Below are positions 34,182-43,360 of a DNA stretch of 64,000 nt, in pieces. This DNA is from Roseomonas sp. KE2513 (GTDB lineage Bacteria > Pseudomonadota > Alphaproteobacteria > Acetobacterales > Acetobacteraceae): NCBI RefSeq assembly GCF_016107305.1, contig NZ_RCVR01000004.1:1-64000 (forward strand), in the 5' to 3' direction. The stretch's first letter is position 1. Every line of letters begins with the position of its first letter. Under the pieces are notes generated by a model. The model had not been told where the DNA came from. It made no database searches and saw only the letters and a list, made by a program, of their open reading frames with translations. Position numbers and translations under genes: made by a program.

Positions 34182-35211
34182 GGCTAAGGCATTGGAAGTG
34201 CCGATCTTCGAGGCGCGCGACCTCAGCCGCCACTTCGACGTCTCCAAGCCCGCGCTCCAGCGCCTCCTCTCGCGCGAGGGGCGGCGGACGCTGCGGGCGG
34301 TGGACGGCGTCTCCTTCGCCATTCCGCGCGGCACCACCTTCTCCCTCGTGGGAGAGAGCGGCTGCGGCAAGTCCACGGTCGCGCGCCTCGCGGTCGGTCT
34401 CTACCCGCCGAGCGGCGGCGCGGCCCTCTTTGAGGGGCAGGAGCTGGCGGAGGCGCGGAAATCCGTGGCCCAGCGCCGGCGCATGGGGATGATCTTCCAG
34501 GACCCCTATGCCAGCCTCAACCCGCGCTGGCGCGTCTCCGACATCGTGGCCGAGCCGCTGCGCGCCTTCGGCATCGCGGAGGGCGCCGCGGCGCTGCGGG
34601 AGAAGGCGGGGGCCCTGCTGCGGCAGGTGGGCCTGTCGCCCGCCGATGGTGGACGTTACCCCCATGAGTTTTCGGGCGGGCAGCGCCAACGCATCTCGAT
34701 CGCTCGCGCGCTCTCCTCCAACCCCGACTTCCTCGTCTGCGACGAGCCGACCTCGGCGCTCGACGTCTCCGTCCAGGCGCAGATCCTGAACCTGATGAAG
34801 GGGCTGCAGCGGGATCTGGGTCTCACCTACCTCTTTATTAGCCACAACCTTGCGGTGGTGCGGCAGGTCAGCGACCGGGTCGGGGTGATGTATCTTGGCC
34901 GCATTGTCGAGGCGGCGCCGGCCGAGACCCTCTTCACCGTTCCGCGGCACCCCTATACCCGCGCCCTGATGGAGGCGATCCCGGACCTCGACATGGCCGG
35001 GCGTGAGCGCCAGCCCGTGGCGGGCGAGGTGCCCAGCCCCATCGACCCGCCATCGGGCTGCACCTTCAACCCGCGCTGCCCGCTCGCCAACGGCCGCTGC
35101 CGAGCCGAGCGCCCCGCCCTGATCGCGGCGCGCGGCACCCCCGAGACGCTGGTCGCCTGCCACGCCGTAGAGGAGGGACGGGACGGGTTCGAGGGACGGG
35201 CTGCGGCCTGA
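34174..35211 (+). CDS. dipeptide ABC transporter ATP-binding protein (DppF type)
   Basis: This 345-residue ATPase has Walker [10 protein letters not shown] from G60, signature FSGGQRQR, Walker B FLVCDEPTSALD and the C-terminal NPRCPLANGRC segment. The inserted region SKPALQRLLSREGRR before the core is common in DppF. It starts at ATG 34174, eight bases inside the upstream gene, and its stop overlaps the possible CTG start of the MFS gene. Confidence 0.93.
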   Translation: MSEAKALEVPIFEARDLSRHFDVSKPALQRLLSREGRRTLRAVDGVSFAIPRGTTFSLVGESGCGKSTVARLAVGLYPPSGGAALFEGQELAEARKSVAQRRRMGMIFQDPYASLNPRWRVSDIVAEPLRAFGIAEGAAALREKAGALLRQVGLSPADGGRYPHEFSGGQRQRISIARALSSNPDFLVCDEPTSALDVSVQAQILNLMKGLQRDLGLTYLFISHNLAVVRQVSDRVGVMYLGRIVEAAPAETLFTVPRHPYTRALMEAIPDLDMAGRERQPVAGEVPSPIDPPSGCTFNPRCPLANGRCRAERPALIAARGTPETLVACHAVEEGRDGFEGRAAA

Positions 35212-35258
35212 GCGCGCCCGCCGCATCCCCCGCCCGGCAGGCTGCCTTCATTGCCGTT

Positions 35259-36359
35259 ATGATGGCTTGTGGGTTGCTCGTCGTGGGGCAGCTCTACATC
35301 ACCATTCCGCTCACGCCCTGGATCGAGGCGCATTACGGGCTGGACGCGCCGACGGCGGCCCTCGCCGGCAGCGCCTTCGGCGTGGCCTATGCCTTCAGCT
35401 TCCTCGTTTGCGGACCTCTGTCCGACCGCCTGGGGCGGGGAAGGGTGATCCTCGCGGGCCTCGTGCTGCTCTCGGCTGCGACGGTGCTGGCGGGCACGGT
35501 TGGTAGCTTCACGGCCCTGCTCGCCGCCCGTGCGCTGCAGGGGATCGCTGCCGCCACCCTTCCGCCCGCCGCCGTCTCGCTCGTCATGGAGACCCTGCCG
35601 GAGGACCGGCGTCCGCTGGGCATCGCAGCCATGGCTTTCTCCTTCCTCGGCTCGGCGCCCATCGCCCAGCTCGCGGTGGCGGGAGTCGCGGGGTACGGGT
35701 TGCCCCCGATCTTCCTATGGACGGCGCCGCTGATGCTCCTCGCCGCGGCGCTGCTGGCCCTCACGCTCGGCCGCGCGGCACTCCGGCCCCAGGCAGCGGT
35801 TACCGGCGGGCGCGCACCCTCCCCTGCGCGGGATCCGATCATCGTCGCCTGCTGGGTCGCCGCGCCGATGCTCATGTTCGCGTTCGTCGCCTTCCAGGCG
35901 GGGGTGCAGGTCCTAGGCCCCGCGATCCCGCTCGGCGCGGGGCCGCTCCGGGTGCTCTTGGTACCGGGGCTGGCGGCGGGCTTCCTCGCGGTGCCGCTCG
36001 CACGGCGGATCGGGGCGCCGGGCACGGCGATCACCGGCTTCCTGCTCGTCGCGGCCGGGATGGCGCTCGTGCTTCTCGGATCGGGCTGGGCGATTGCCCT
36101 CGGCGGCACAATGGCGCCGTCCGGGGTGGGAATCGGCGTCACAGGCATCATCGCGACCGTCTCGGGCCGATCCGCGCCCGCGCGGCGAGGCTTCGCTGTC
36201 GCCGTCTACACCTTCACCCTCTTTCTCGGCGCGAGCCTCGCGCCGCCGCTTGCCGCGCATCTTGCCAAGGATGGGCTGGCCGCGGTCTGCGGGGTTTCCG
36301 CGGCCGTGGCGCTGGCAGGCGGCCTCCTTCTCCTGGCTGCCCGCCGCCTCTTCCGCTGA
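35259..36359 (+). CDS. MFS transporter (drug/sugar efflux type)
   Basis: This protein of 366 residues or more has about twelve membrane helices and the loop 2-3 motif CGPLSDRLGRGRVI, the diagnostic major facilitator sequence. The HTQ-type resistance branch is suggested by VMETLPEDRRPLGIAAMAF. The ATG at 35259 falls inside helix 1. The same frame runs open to CTG 35208, which overlaps the dppF-type stop as CTGA and would add 17 residues, completing the helix; no ATG, GTG or TTG lies between. Placement after the peptide transporter suggests co-transcription. Substrate unknown. Confidence 0.85.
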   Translation: MMACGLLVVGQLYITIPLTPWIEAHYGLDAPTAALAGSAFGVAYAFSFLVCGPLSDRLGRGRVILAGLVLLSAATVLAGTVGSFTALLAARALQGIAAATLPPAAVSLVMETLPEDRRPLGIAAMAFSFLGSAPIAQLAVAGVAGYGLPPIFLWTAPLMLLAAALLALTLGRAALRPQAAVTGGRAPSPARDPIIVACWVAAPMLMFAFVAFQAGVQVLGPAIPLGAGPLRVLLVPGLAAGFLAVPLARRIGAPGTAITGFLLVAAGMALVLLGSGWAIALGGTMAPSGVGIGVTGIIATVSGRSAPARRGFAVAVYTFTLFLGASLAPPLAAHLAKDGLAAVCGVSAAVALAGGLLLLAARRLFR

Positions 36360-36365
36360 GGCCGG

Positions 36366-36869
36366 CTACCGCGCCAGGCTGGGCGCGACGGGCGTCACGG
36401 CCACCGGCACCACCGCAACAGCGCTGAAGGGCGATCCCTCCACCAGCTTCGTGGACCAGGCCATGTAGACCACCGCGTTGCGCTGGGTGTCGATGAAGCG
36501 GTGCACCCGCGTCTCCTTGAAGAAGAGGCTCGTGGAGTTCTCGTGCACGATTTCGCCGCGCTCGCCCCGCGCGGCGCCGGCTGCGATCTCCACCGGGCCG
36601 GTCGCGGTGCAGGAGATGGCGAAGCGCGCGGGGTCCTCCGCCACGCCCACCATGCCGGAAATGCCGCCCGTCCGCGCCTGGCTGAGATAGCAGGAGACGT
36701 TGCGTACCTCCGGGTCGTCGAAGCGCTCGATGACGATTCGGTGGCTACGCGTCAGCCCGAGATTTGTCAGCGCCGTGTTCACGTAGCCGATCTGCGCGGT
36801 ATCGTCGGCCGCGAGGGCGGGGCCGGCGAGGCCGAGGACGGCGAGGAGGGCGAGGGCAGGGCGGCGCAT
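36366..36869 (-). CDS. creA: CreA family protein
   Basis: This 167-residue protein has a signal peptide (MRRPALALLAVLGLAGPALA) and the CreA core: IVIERFDDPEVRNVSCYLSQ, GGISGMVGVAEDPARFAISC, then SLFFKETRVHRFIDTQRNAV and VYMAWSTKLVEGSPF. CreA proteins are small periplasmic proteins of unresolved function. Two cysteines in the mature part could form a disulphide. It converges on the MFS gene with six bases between stops. Confidence 0.92.
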   Translation of the reverse strand: MRRPALALLAVLGLAGPALAADDTAQIGYVNTALTNLGLTRSHRIVIERFDDPEVRNVSCYLSQARTGGISGMVGVAEDPARFAISCTATGPVEIAAGAARGERGEIVHENSTSLFFKETRVHRFIDTQRNAVVYMAWSTKLVEGSPFSAVAVVPVAVTPVAPSLAR

Positions 36870-36924
36870 GGCATGTCTCCGTTTCAGCCGGATAGCGCAC
36901 GACGGCAGCGCTGGTTGGGGTGGC

Positions 36925-38622
36925 CTAGTCTCCCAGCGCGATGCCTTCCCGCCGCGGGTCGGCGCCGCCCAGCAGCCCCTGCGGTGTCACGCGGATCGCT
37001 TGAAGGCCGGAGGGCATCGGTCGCACATCCACCCGTTGGCCGCGCGCGGCGAGAGCAGGGGCGAGGGCAGCCGCCGGCGTTCCCTCCTCCAGCTCCACCG
37101 CGCCGCCGAGCGTGCCGACATGCGGCAGGGACACGGCCTCCTGGGGTGGCAGGTTCCAGTCGAGGAGGCCGACAAGCGCCTGCGCGACATAGCCGATGAT
37201 CCGCCCGCCACCGGGCGAGCCGACCACCGCTGTGAGCCGCCCCTCGGCATCGAAGACGAGGCTCGGCGACATGGAGGAGCGAGGACGCTTGCCCGGCTGC
37301 ACACGGTTGGCAACGGGCCGCCCGTCCAGGTCCGGCCGGAAGGAGAAATCGGTCAGCTCGTTGTTCAGGATGAAGCCGCCGACCATGAGCCGCGCCCCGA
37401 AGGCGTCCTCCACTGTCGTCGTCATGGAAACCGCGTTCCCCGCCGCGTCCACGATGGAAACATGGCTGGTGCCGTGCTCCACCGCCTCCGGCATGGGGGC
37501 GTGCAGCGCGCCCTCGCGCCAGCGGGGATTGCCCGGGCGCGGCTCGGCGATGGCGCGGTCCGGCGAGACCATCTGCGCGCGGAAGGTGAGGTAGGCGGGG
37601 TCGAGCAGGCCGCGCAACGGGACCGGCACGAAGTCCGCGTCGGCGAGGTACTGCGCCCGGTCGGCAAAGGCGAGCCGCCCGGCCTCGGCGATGAGATGCG
37701 CTGCCTCTGCCCCGCGCGGGTCGAGGCGCGGCAGGTCGAAGTGCTCGAGCACGCCGAGAATCTGGCCGACCGCGATCCCCCCGGAGGAAGGCGGGGGGAA
37801 GCCGCAGATGCGGAAAGTGCGGTAGGGATAGCAAACCGGTTCGCGCTCCTTCGCCGCATAGGCCGCGAGGTCGTCCACGGTCATCAGCCCGCCCTCGCCA
37901 TGGCCACGGACAGCGCCCGCGATGGCGCCGGCGGTCGCGCCGCGCAGCAGCGCCGCCGAGCCGTCGCGCGCGATATTCCGGAAGGTCTCTGCCAGGGCCG
38001 GGTTCCGCAGCCGCTCCCCCGCCTCCAGCGGGCGATCGCCGCCATGAAGGAAGTAGTCCCGGGTGGAGGGATGCCGCGCCAGACGCGGCGCATCCTCGGC
38101 CACTGCCTCGGCCAGCCGTTCGGAGACGGGGAAACCCTCCTCCGCCAGGGTGATGGCGCGTGCCCAGAGATCGGCCCAGGGCAGCTTCCCGTGTCGGCGA
38201 TGCGCCATCTCGAGCATCGCGACCGCGCCGGGCACGCCCACGCTGCGGCCCGAGAGGACGGCGTCATAGAAAGGAAGGGGAGAGCCGTCCGGCCGGAGGA
38301 AGAGATCCGGCCGCGCCCCCGCCGGTGCCGCCTCCCGGCCGTCGAAGGCGGTGGTGGCGCGCGCCGCGGCGTCCCAGTTCAGCAGCAGCGCGCCGCCGCC
38401 GATCCCGCTCGACTGCGGCTCCACGAGGGTGAGTACGGCCTGGACGGCGACCGCCGCGTCCACGGCCGCGCCGCCGCGGCGCAACACGTCCAGCCCCGCC
38501 TGCGCGGCCAGCGGATGGGCCGCCGCGACCATCCGGTGGCGCGCCCGTGCGGACGCCGGCTCGGGCGCCTGGGCAAGGGCGGGCGCCGCCAGCAGCAGGA
38601 GGACGGCGATGACGTGGCGCAT
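36925..38622 (-). CDS. ggt: gamma-glutamyltransferase
   Basis: This 565-residue periplasmic enzyme begins with a signal peptide ([19 protein letters not shown]). The heavy-chain part includes [20 protein letters not shown] and [17 protein letters not shown]. Autocleavage should occur before T385 in [10 protein letters not shown], which becomes the catalytic nucleophile of the small chain; [12 protein letters not shown] and [12 protein letters not shown] supply the conserved serine and glycine elements. It cleaves gamma-glutamyl bonds in glutathione and peptides. Start ATG 38622 has GGAG eight bases upstream; 16 further in-frame codons are not needed. Confidence 0.95.
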   Translation of the reverse strand: MRHVIAVLLLLAAPALAQAPEPASARARHRMVAAAHPLAAQAGLDVLRRGGAAVDAAVAVQAVLTLVEPQSSGIGGGALLLNWDAAARATTAFDGREAAPAGARPDLFLRPDGSPLPFYDAVLSGRSVGVPGAVAMLEMAHRRHGKLPWADLWARAITLAEEGFPVSERLAEAVAEDAPRLARHPSTRDYFLHGGDRPLEAGERLRNPALAETFRNIARDGSAALLRGATAGAIAGAVRGHGEGGLMTVDDLAAYAAKEREPVCYPYRTFRICGFPPPSSGGIAVGQILGVLEHFDLPRLDPRGAEAAHLIAEAGRLAFADRAQYLADADFVPVPLRGLLDPAYLTFRAQMVSPDRAIAEPRPGNPRWREGALHAPMPEAVEHGTSHVSIVDAAGNAVSMTTTVEDAFGARLMVGGFILNNELTDFSFRPDLDGRPVANRVQPGKRPRSSMSPSLVFDAEGRLTAVVGSPGGGRIIGYVAQALVGLLDWNLPPQEAVSLPHVGTLGGAVELEEGTPAAALAPALAARGQRVDVRPMPSGLQAIRVTPQGLLGGADPRREGIALGD

Positions 38623-38658
38623 GGCCGACTCCGGGTTCTTCCGTTCTATCCTGGCAGC

Positions 38659-39036
38659 ATGGACCCTCAAGCCAAGGAGGCGGCTAAGCGCGCCGCGGAG
38701 CGCCTCGGCCTCGACGCCGAGGAGCGGGCCGCCGCTGAACTACGGGCGCGCGGCTGGACCGTGCTGGCCCGGCGCGTCCGCACCGGCCTGGGCGAGTTGG
38801 ACCTGATCGCCGAGCGGGAGGGGCTGCTCGCCTTTGTCGAGGTGAAGGCGCGGCCGAGACTCGCGGACGCGGCGGCCTCGGTCTCCCCGCGGCAGCAGGG
38901 GCGGCTGATGGCTGCGGCGGAGGCATGGCTCGCGGAGAACCCAGGCTACGGCGCGGCCGGCATGCGCTTCGACGTCATCCTCGTTGCGCCCGAGGGGATG
39001 CGGCGGGTGGCCGACGCTTTCCGCGCCTGGGGATAG
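38659..39036 (+). CDS. YraN family (UPF0102) nuclease-fold protein
   Basis: This 125-residue protein shows the YraN signature: [40 protein letters not shown] (E46, D48, E61 and K63 resemble a restriction-endonuclease core) and [12 protein letters not shown]. Biological role is not established. Start ATG 38659 is 36 bases from the divergent ggt start. A very long open frame upstream (from 36868) is antisense to ggt and is not coding. Confidence 0.9.
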   Translation: MDPQAKEAAKRAAERLGLDAEERAAAELRARGWTVLARRVRTGLGELDLIAEREGLLAFVEVKARPRLADAAASVSPRQQGRLMAAAEAWLAENPGYGAAGMRFDVILVAPEGMRRVADAFRAWG

Positions 39037-39053
39037 ACGTCTCCGCGCCCGGA

Positions 39054-39887
39054 TCAACGTGCAGAGAGGATCCCGGAGCAGGCTGCTGGCATCCGCGGCG
39101 GGGCGCCGCCGCCCCCGCGTAAGGGCTGCCATGCCTCGGGCGTCAGCCACCAGGCAAGGGTTGCGTCGCAGCCGTCACCGGCGGGCGGCGGCGGCAGGTC
39201 CGTGCATTCCGGCGAGCCCGGCGGGCAGCGCAGGCGGATATGCATGTGGCTGTCATGACCGCGCCACGGTCGGACCAAGCGCAGCCAGGGCGCGCCGCCA
39301 TGGGCGGCACAGAGGCTGCGCTTGATGCCGTGGTTCACCAGCACCCGGTCGATCCCGGGCAGTTCCGCAGCCATACGGATAAGCTGTGCATGCGCCTCGG
39401 TGAAGAGCCGCGGGTCCACCGTCGACTGGTCGGGCAGGACGAGCGACGTCTCGGGGATGCTCTCCCGCGCGGCGGCGGGCACGCGGGGCTTGGGCGAGAG
39501 ATCCAGCCAAACGTCCACGTCGAGCCCCGCCTGATGACTGGCATGGCCATAGGTGAGGGGGCCTCCGCGGGGCTGACCGATGTCGCCGATCCAGAGATCC
39601 GGCAGTCCCGACCGTCTCGCCCCCGCGGCGAGGGTCTGCACCGCGCGGATGGTTGCCGGATGCCCCCAGTTGCGGTTCCGGGAAAGCCGCACGGCCTGAT
39701 AGCCGGGCCCCTCCGGCGGCAGGGCCTCGGCGCCCTGGATGCAGCCCAGCCCGGTGCTGCCCACGATCCGCACCGGCCCGGGTGCCGGCGCCTGCACCGC
39801 CCCCCAGGCCGCGGCCGGCTGTGCCGCAGGCAGGCGCGGCACCAGCAGGGCGAGGAGGAGCCCCGCCCAGCCGAGCTTCGCGCCCAT
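39054..39887 (-). CDS. mepA: penicillin-insensitive murein endopeptidase MepA
   Basis: This 277-residue periplasmic LAS metallopeptidase cuts D-Ala-meso-DAP crosslinks in peptidoglycan. After a signal peptide (to about residue 22) it shows GDIGQPRGGPLTYGHASHQA with zinc-type ligands H118 and D125, plus GHDSHMHIRL for the distal His pair. Cysteines at the C-terminus (RCPPGSPEC, GDGC) match the disulphides of MepA. Start ATG 39887 shares its A with the stop of the preceding 91-residue gene, so it is translated as the last member of the type I secretion operon, an unusual location. Confidence 0.93.
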   Translation of the reverse strand: MGAKLGWAGLLLALLVPRLPAAQPAAAWGAVQAPAPGPVRIVGSTGLGCIQGAEALPPEGPGYQAVRLSRNRNWGHPATIRAVQTLAAGARRSGLPDLWIGDIGQPRGGPLTYGHASHQAGLDVDVWLDLSPKPRVPAAARESIPETSLVLPDQSTVDPRLFTEAHAQLIRMAAELPGIDRVLVNHGIKRSLCAAHGGAPWLRLVRPWRGHDSHMHIRLRCPPGSPECTDLPPPPAGDGCDATLAWWLTPEAWQPLRGGGGAPPRMPAACSGILSAR

Positions 39888-40162
39888 CAGCCCCCGAACC
39901 GGAAGGCTGCCGGCGCCTCGGGCTCCGCCGCCGGGGCGGGCGGCTCGGCAGCCTGCACGTCGCGGGCCTTCGCCTCCACCTCCCGCAGCAGCCGCGAGAT
40001 CGACCCCGCGAAGGCCGGCAGCTGGGCAAGCGGCACGACCAGCAGCCCCGTGGTGGAGGGCTTCCCATTGCCGTCCTGGATGGCGAGCTTCAGGCGGGCC
40101 ACGCCGTGGCGCACCGTGGCCTCCAGCACGCCGTCGGCGAAAAGGGTCGGTAGCTCGGCCAT
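39887..40162 (-). CDS. small protein of unknown function in the type I secretion operon
   Basis: This 91-residue protein has an N-terminal beta-rich part (LPTLFADGVLEATVRHGVAR, then GLLVVPLAQLPAFA), a short helix (SRLLREVEAKARDV) and a Pro/Ala-rich tail ending FRFGG. It starts seven bases after the HlyD-type gene with an AGGA ribosome site and overlaps mepA at its stop, so it is firmly within the operon. No signal peptide or membrane helix. I do not recognise a family; an exporter accessory or regulator role is inferred only from position. Confidence 0.75.
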   Translation of the reverse strand: MAELPTLFADGVLEATVRHGVARLKLAIQDGNGKPSTTGLLVVPLAQLPAFAGSISRLLREVEAKARDVQAAEPPAPAAEPEAPAAFRFGG

Positions 40163-40169
40163 CGTGGTC

Positions 40170-41543
40170 CTACTGCTCGCGGAAGGCGCGGTGGAAGCTG
40201 TCGAGAACGGGCTGGATCATATAGCGCAGGAAGGAGCGCTGCCCGACCTGGATCTGCGCCTCCACCGGCATGCCCGCGCGGAGCACCACGCCGTCCAGCC
40301 GGGCGAGCTGGTCGTCGTCGATCGAGATGCGCACCTTGTAGTACTCCTGCATGGTGCGGTCCTCGACGGTTACGTCGCCCGCGACCACCGTCACCTCACC
40401 GTTCAGGAAGGGGACGAGGCGCTGCTTGAAGGCGGGCAGGCGCACCTCGGCCTGCAGGCCGCCATGGACCATGTCGATGTCGGTGGGCGCCACCTTCACT
40501 TCGGCGACCAGCCGGTCGCGGGCGGGCACCAGCTCCATCACCGGCTCGCCGGGGCGGACCACGGCGCCGGGGTTGAAGAACTTGGCGTTCAGCACCGTCC
40601 CGTCCTCGGGAGCGACGATCTCCCGGCGGGAGGAGACGTCGTCGGCCGCGCGCAGCTTCTCCTCGGCGTCGTTCAGGCGGGCCCGCACGTCGCGGCCATC
40701 GGTCGAGACCTCCTGCAGGCGCTGGTCGAGGATCTGGCGGATCTGCGCCTGGGCTTCCGAGACCTGGGCCTTGAAGCGGTCGAGCTGCGAGACGAGGTCG
40801 GCGATCGCGCCCTCGCCTGAGGCGATCTGGCGCTGTAGGCCGAGCAGGCGCGGGATGCGTTCCAGGCCCTGGCGAACGAGGTTCTGCACGTCCGCCTCCT
40901 CCCGCTGAAGGAGGACGAGCTGGCGCCGCTGGCTCGAGATCTGCGCCTCCGCCGAGACGCCGGCGGACTGGAACTGCAGGATCCGCTGCTCCAGCACCTG
41001 CACCTGGCTGCGCAGGCTCGCCTGACGGGTGGCAAAGAGGATGCGCTGGCCGTCCATTGCCTCCTGGGCGCGCTGCTCGTTGGCCTGCAGCAGCTCGGGC
41101 GGGAAGGCGACGGCCGCGGCGCCGGCGATCTCGGCCGCGATCCGGCTGTCCTGGGCCAGCAGGGCCCAGCGCTGGGCGCGCAGCGCCTCGCGGTTCGTGG
41201 CCGCCTGGATGTCGTCCAGGCGCAGCAGCGTCTGGCCGGCGCGCACCGTGTCGCCGTCGTGGACGAGGATCTCGCGCACGATCCCGCCCTCCAGATGGGC
41301 GATGCTGCGGCGGCTGCCCTCGGCCTTGATCGTGCCGGGGGCAATGGCCGCCTCGCTCAGCGGCACGAGGACCGAGAAGGCCGTCAGCCCGCCGCCAAAG
41401 GCGAGCAGCGCCAGCAGCCCGAGCACCACGGGCCCGCGGGTCTGCGGCCGCGGCATGTCCAGCACCAGCGGCGGCCGCGGGGCCGCATAGGGCGCGGGGA
41501 TCGTGGCGGGGACGCCCGCCGGGTCGATGGTCGCGAGGCTCAT
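40170..41543 (-). CDS. type I secretion periplasmic adaptor (HlyD/PrtE family)
   Basis: This 457-residue membrane-fusion protein has one N-terminal helix (GPVVLGLLALLAFGGGLTAF, about 38-60), a lipoyl-type half (EGGIVREILVHDGDTVRAGQ), a long coiled coil (about 105-290, Gln/Arg/Glu-rich) and the beta-barrel part (GTVLNAKFFNPGAVVRPGEP). The PrtE/AprE subtype is suggested by the C-terminal DDQLARLDGVVLRAGMPVEA. It bridges the ABC exporter and an outer-membrane TolC-type pore, which is not encoded in the window. Start overlaps the exporter stop as ATGA. Confidence 0.94.
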   Translation of the reverse strand: MSLATIDPAGVPATIPAPYAAPRPPLVLDMPRPQTRGPVVLGLLALLAFGGGLTAFSVLVPLSEAAIAPGTIKAEGSRRSIAHLEGGIVREILVHDGDTVRAGQTLLRLDDIQAATNREALRAQRWALLAQDSRIAAEIAGAAAVAFPPELLQANEQRAQEAMDGQRILFATRQASLRSQVQVLEQRILQFQSAGVSAEAQISSQRRQLVLLQREEADVQNLVRQGLERIPRLLGLQRQIASGEGAIADLVSQLDRFKAQVSEAQAQIRQILDQRLQEVSTDGRDVRARLNDAEEKLRAADDVSSRREIVAPEDGTVLNAKFFNPGAVVRPGEPVMELVPARDRLVAEVKVAPTDIDMVHGGLQAEVRLPAFKQRLVPFLNGEVTVVAGDVTVEDRTMQEYYKVRISIDDDQLARLDGVVLRAGMPVEAQIQVGQRSFLRYMIQPVLDSFHRAFREQ

Positions 41544-43264
41544 GCGGCTTCTCCCGGAAGGCGGGTGGGGGTGCGCGTCTTGGGCACGGCGCGGACGCCC
41601 AGGCGGCTCATCACCTCGGCGCGCGGGCCGAAGAGCTCGGCCGCGCCGTCCCGCATGACGAGGACCTTATCGACGCCCTGCACGAGGGATGGGCGGTGGC
41701 TAACGAGGACGACCGTGGCACCGATCGCCTTGAGGCCGGCGAGGCCCTCGAGCAGCCGCGCCTCGGCATCGCCGTCGAGGCTGCTGTCAGGCTCGTCGAG
41801 GATGACGAGGCGGGGATCGCCGTAGAGCGCGCGGGCGAGCCCGACCATCTGTCGCTGGCCGCCGGAGAGGGCGGTCTCGCCGATCTCCGTCTCGTAGCCC
41901 TGCGGCAGGCGAAGGATCGCCTCGTGGCAGCCGGCGAGGCGGGCGGCGCGGTGCACCGCCTCTGGCGGGGCATCGGGCTGCAGGCGGGCGATGTTGCGGA
42001 ACACCGTGCCCTCGAACAGCTCCACGTCCTGGGGCAGGTAGCCGATATGGCGGCCGAGATCCTCGCGCGGCCAGGTGGCGAGGTCGGCGCCATCCAGGCG
42101 GGAGTGCCCGGCCAGCGGGGCCAGCGTGCCGGCCAGCAGGCGCAGCAGCGTGGTCTTGCCGGAGCCCGAGGGGCCGATGATGCCGAGGCTCTCGCCGGGC
42201 TCGAGGCTGAAGGTCACGCCCTTGATGAAGGGGGTCGCCTGGCCCGGCGGCGCCCAGGTGAGGCGCTCGGCGGTCAGGCGGCCGGTCGGGGCGGGCAGGG
42301 GCTCTGCCTCCGGCCGCAGCCGGGGCATCGCGAGGAAGGTGCGCAGCCGGCGGACCGCCTGGCGGGCCTGCACGAGGCCCTTCCAGCCGCCGATGAGCTG
42401 CTCCACGGGCGCGAGGGCCCGGCCCATGATGATCGAACCGGCGATGGCCGCGCCCGAGGTCATCTGCTGGCGCAGCGTCAGCCAGGCGCCGACGCCGAGG
42501 ATGGCAATCTGGACTGCCAGGCGCACGAACTTGGTGAAAGAGGAGAGCAGCGCCGCCCGGTTTGCCGCTGCTTGCTGGAAGGGGAGCGACTGGGCCACCC
42601 CCTCCCGCCAGAGGCGGAGCAGGGCCGGGACCATGCCCATGGCATCCGCCGCCTCGGCGTTGCGGGCGATGGCGTCGGCCCGGCGCTGGGAGACCATGGC
42701 GGCGGTGTTCGCCTGCCGTAGCGGCGCCGCGGTGGCCAGTTCCGTTACCAGGGCGAGCGCGAAGAGGATGGCGGCGCCGCCGGTCGCGATCCAGCCGAGC
42801 AGCGGGTTCAGCACGAAGATCACACCCAGGTAGATCGGCACCCAGGGCACGTCGTAGAGGGTCAGCGCCCCCGGGCCCGAAAGCCAGGCCCGGCAGGTGC
42901 CGAGGTCGCGCAGCGCCTCCATCCGATAGGGCCGGTTGCGGAGCGTCGCCTCCAGCGCCCGGGCGAAGCCCTCGGGCGCGACGCGGCTCTCGGTCCAGAG
43001 CGCGATGCGCTGCATGATCTGGGAGCGCGTGCCCTCCAGCAGGGCCAGGAGCCCGATTGCCGAGATGGCGACCAGGGTAAGCCAGAGCAGTGTGTCGATG
43101 CTCCGGGTGGCCAGCACGCGGTCGAAGACCTGCATCATGTAGAGCGACACGGTGAGCTGCAGCAGGTTCACGACGAGACTGAACATGCCGACCGTGACGA
43201 ATTGGGAGCGGCAAGTCGCCAATGCACGGGCCAGTGCATCAGCCCGCGGGGCTGGAAGGGCCAT
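41540..43264 (-). CDS. type I secretion ABC transporter (PrtD family)
   Basis: This 574-residue exporter half-transporter has an N-terminal membrane domain (about 25-310; TVGMFSLVVNLLQLTVSLYM) and a nucleotide-binding domain with Walker A GPSGSGKT (about 361-368), signature LSGGQRQ (about 466), Walker B VILDEPDSSLD and switch histidine in VLVSHRPS. It lacks the C39-type peptidase domain, as expected for PrtD/AprD exporters that move RTX proteins through a C-terminal signal. The RTX proteins at 12184-16137 are likely substrates. The 96-base gap upstream may carry its promoter. Confidence 0.94.
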   Translation of the reverse strand: MALPAPRADALARALATCRSQFVTVGMFSLVVNLLQLTVSLYMMQVFDRVLATRSIDTLLWLTLVAISAIGLLALLEGTRSQIMQRIALWTESRVAPEGFARALEATLRNRPYRMEALRDLGTCRAWLSGPGALTLYDVPWVPIYLGVIFVLNPLLGWIATGGAAILFALALVTELATAAPLRQANTAAMVSQRRADAIARNAEAADAMGMVPALLRLWREGVAQSLPFQQAAANRAALLSSFTKFVRLAVQIAILGVGAWLTLRQQMTSGAAIAGSIIMGRALAPVEQLIGGWKGLVQARQAVRRLRTFLAMPRLRPEAEPLPAPTGRLTAERLTWAPPGQATPFIKGVTFSLEPGESLGIIGPSGSGKTTLLRLLAGTLAPLAGHSRLDGADLATWPREDLGRHIGYLPQDVELFEGTVFRNIARLQPDAPPEAVHRAARLAGCHEAILRLPQGYETEIGETALSGGQRQMVGLARALYGDPRLVILDEPDSSLDGDAEARLLEGLAGLKAIGATVVLVSHRPSLVQGVDKVLVMRDGAAELFGPRAEVMSRLGVRAVPKTRTPTRLPGEAA

Positions 43265-43360
43265 GTGTCGTCTCTCCGTAAACGGCTCTACCGCGAGCGC
43301 GGTTCGGCGCCGCCATCACCCGGATACCATGGCGGCACACGAAGGTGTGAGCCAAAAGCC

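Noticed and set aside
36868-39036. 722-codon open frame on the plus strand
   Set aside because: Most of it is antisense to gamma-glutamyltransferase; only the last 125 codons, from ATG 38659, match a real family (YraN).
39240-40820. 526-codon plus-strand frame across the secretion operon
   Set aside because: Antisense to mepA, the 91-residue gene and the HlyD-type gene, which have clear motifs; the frame is open only because of GC-rich codon bias.
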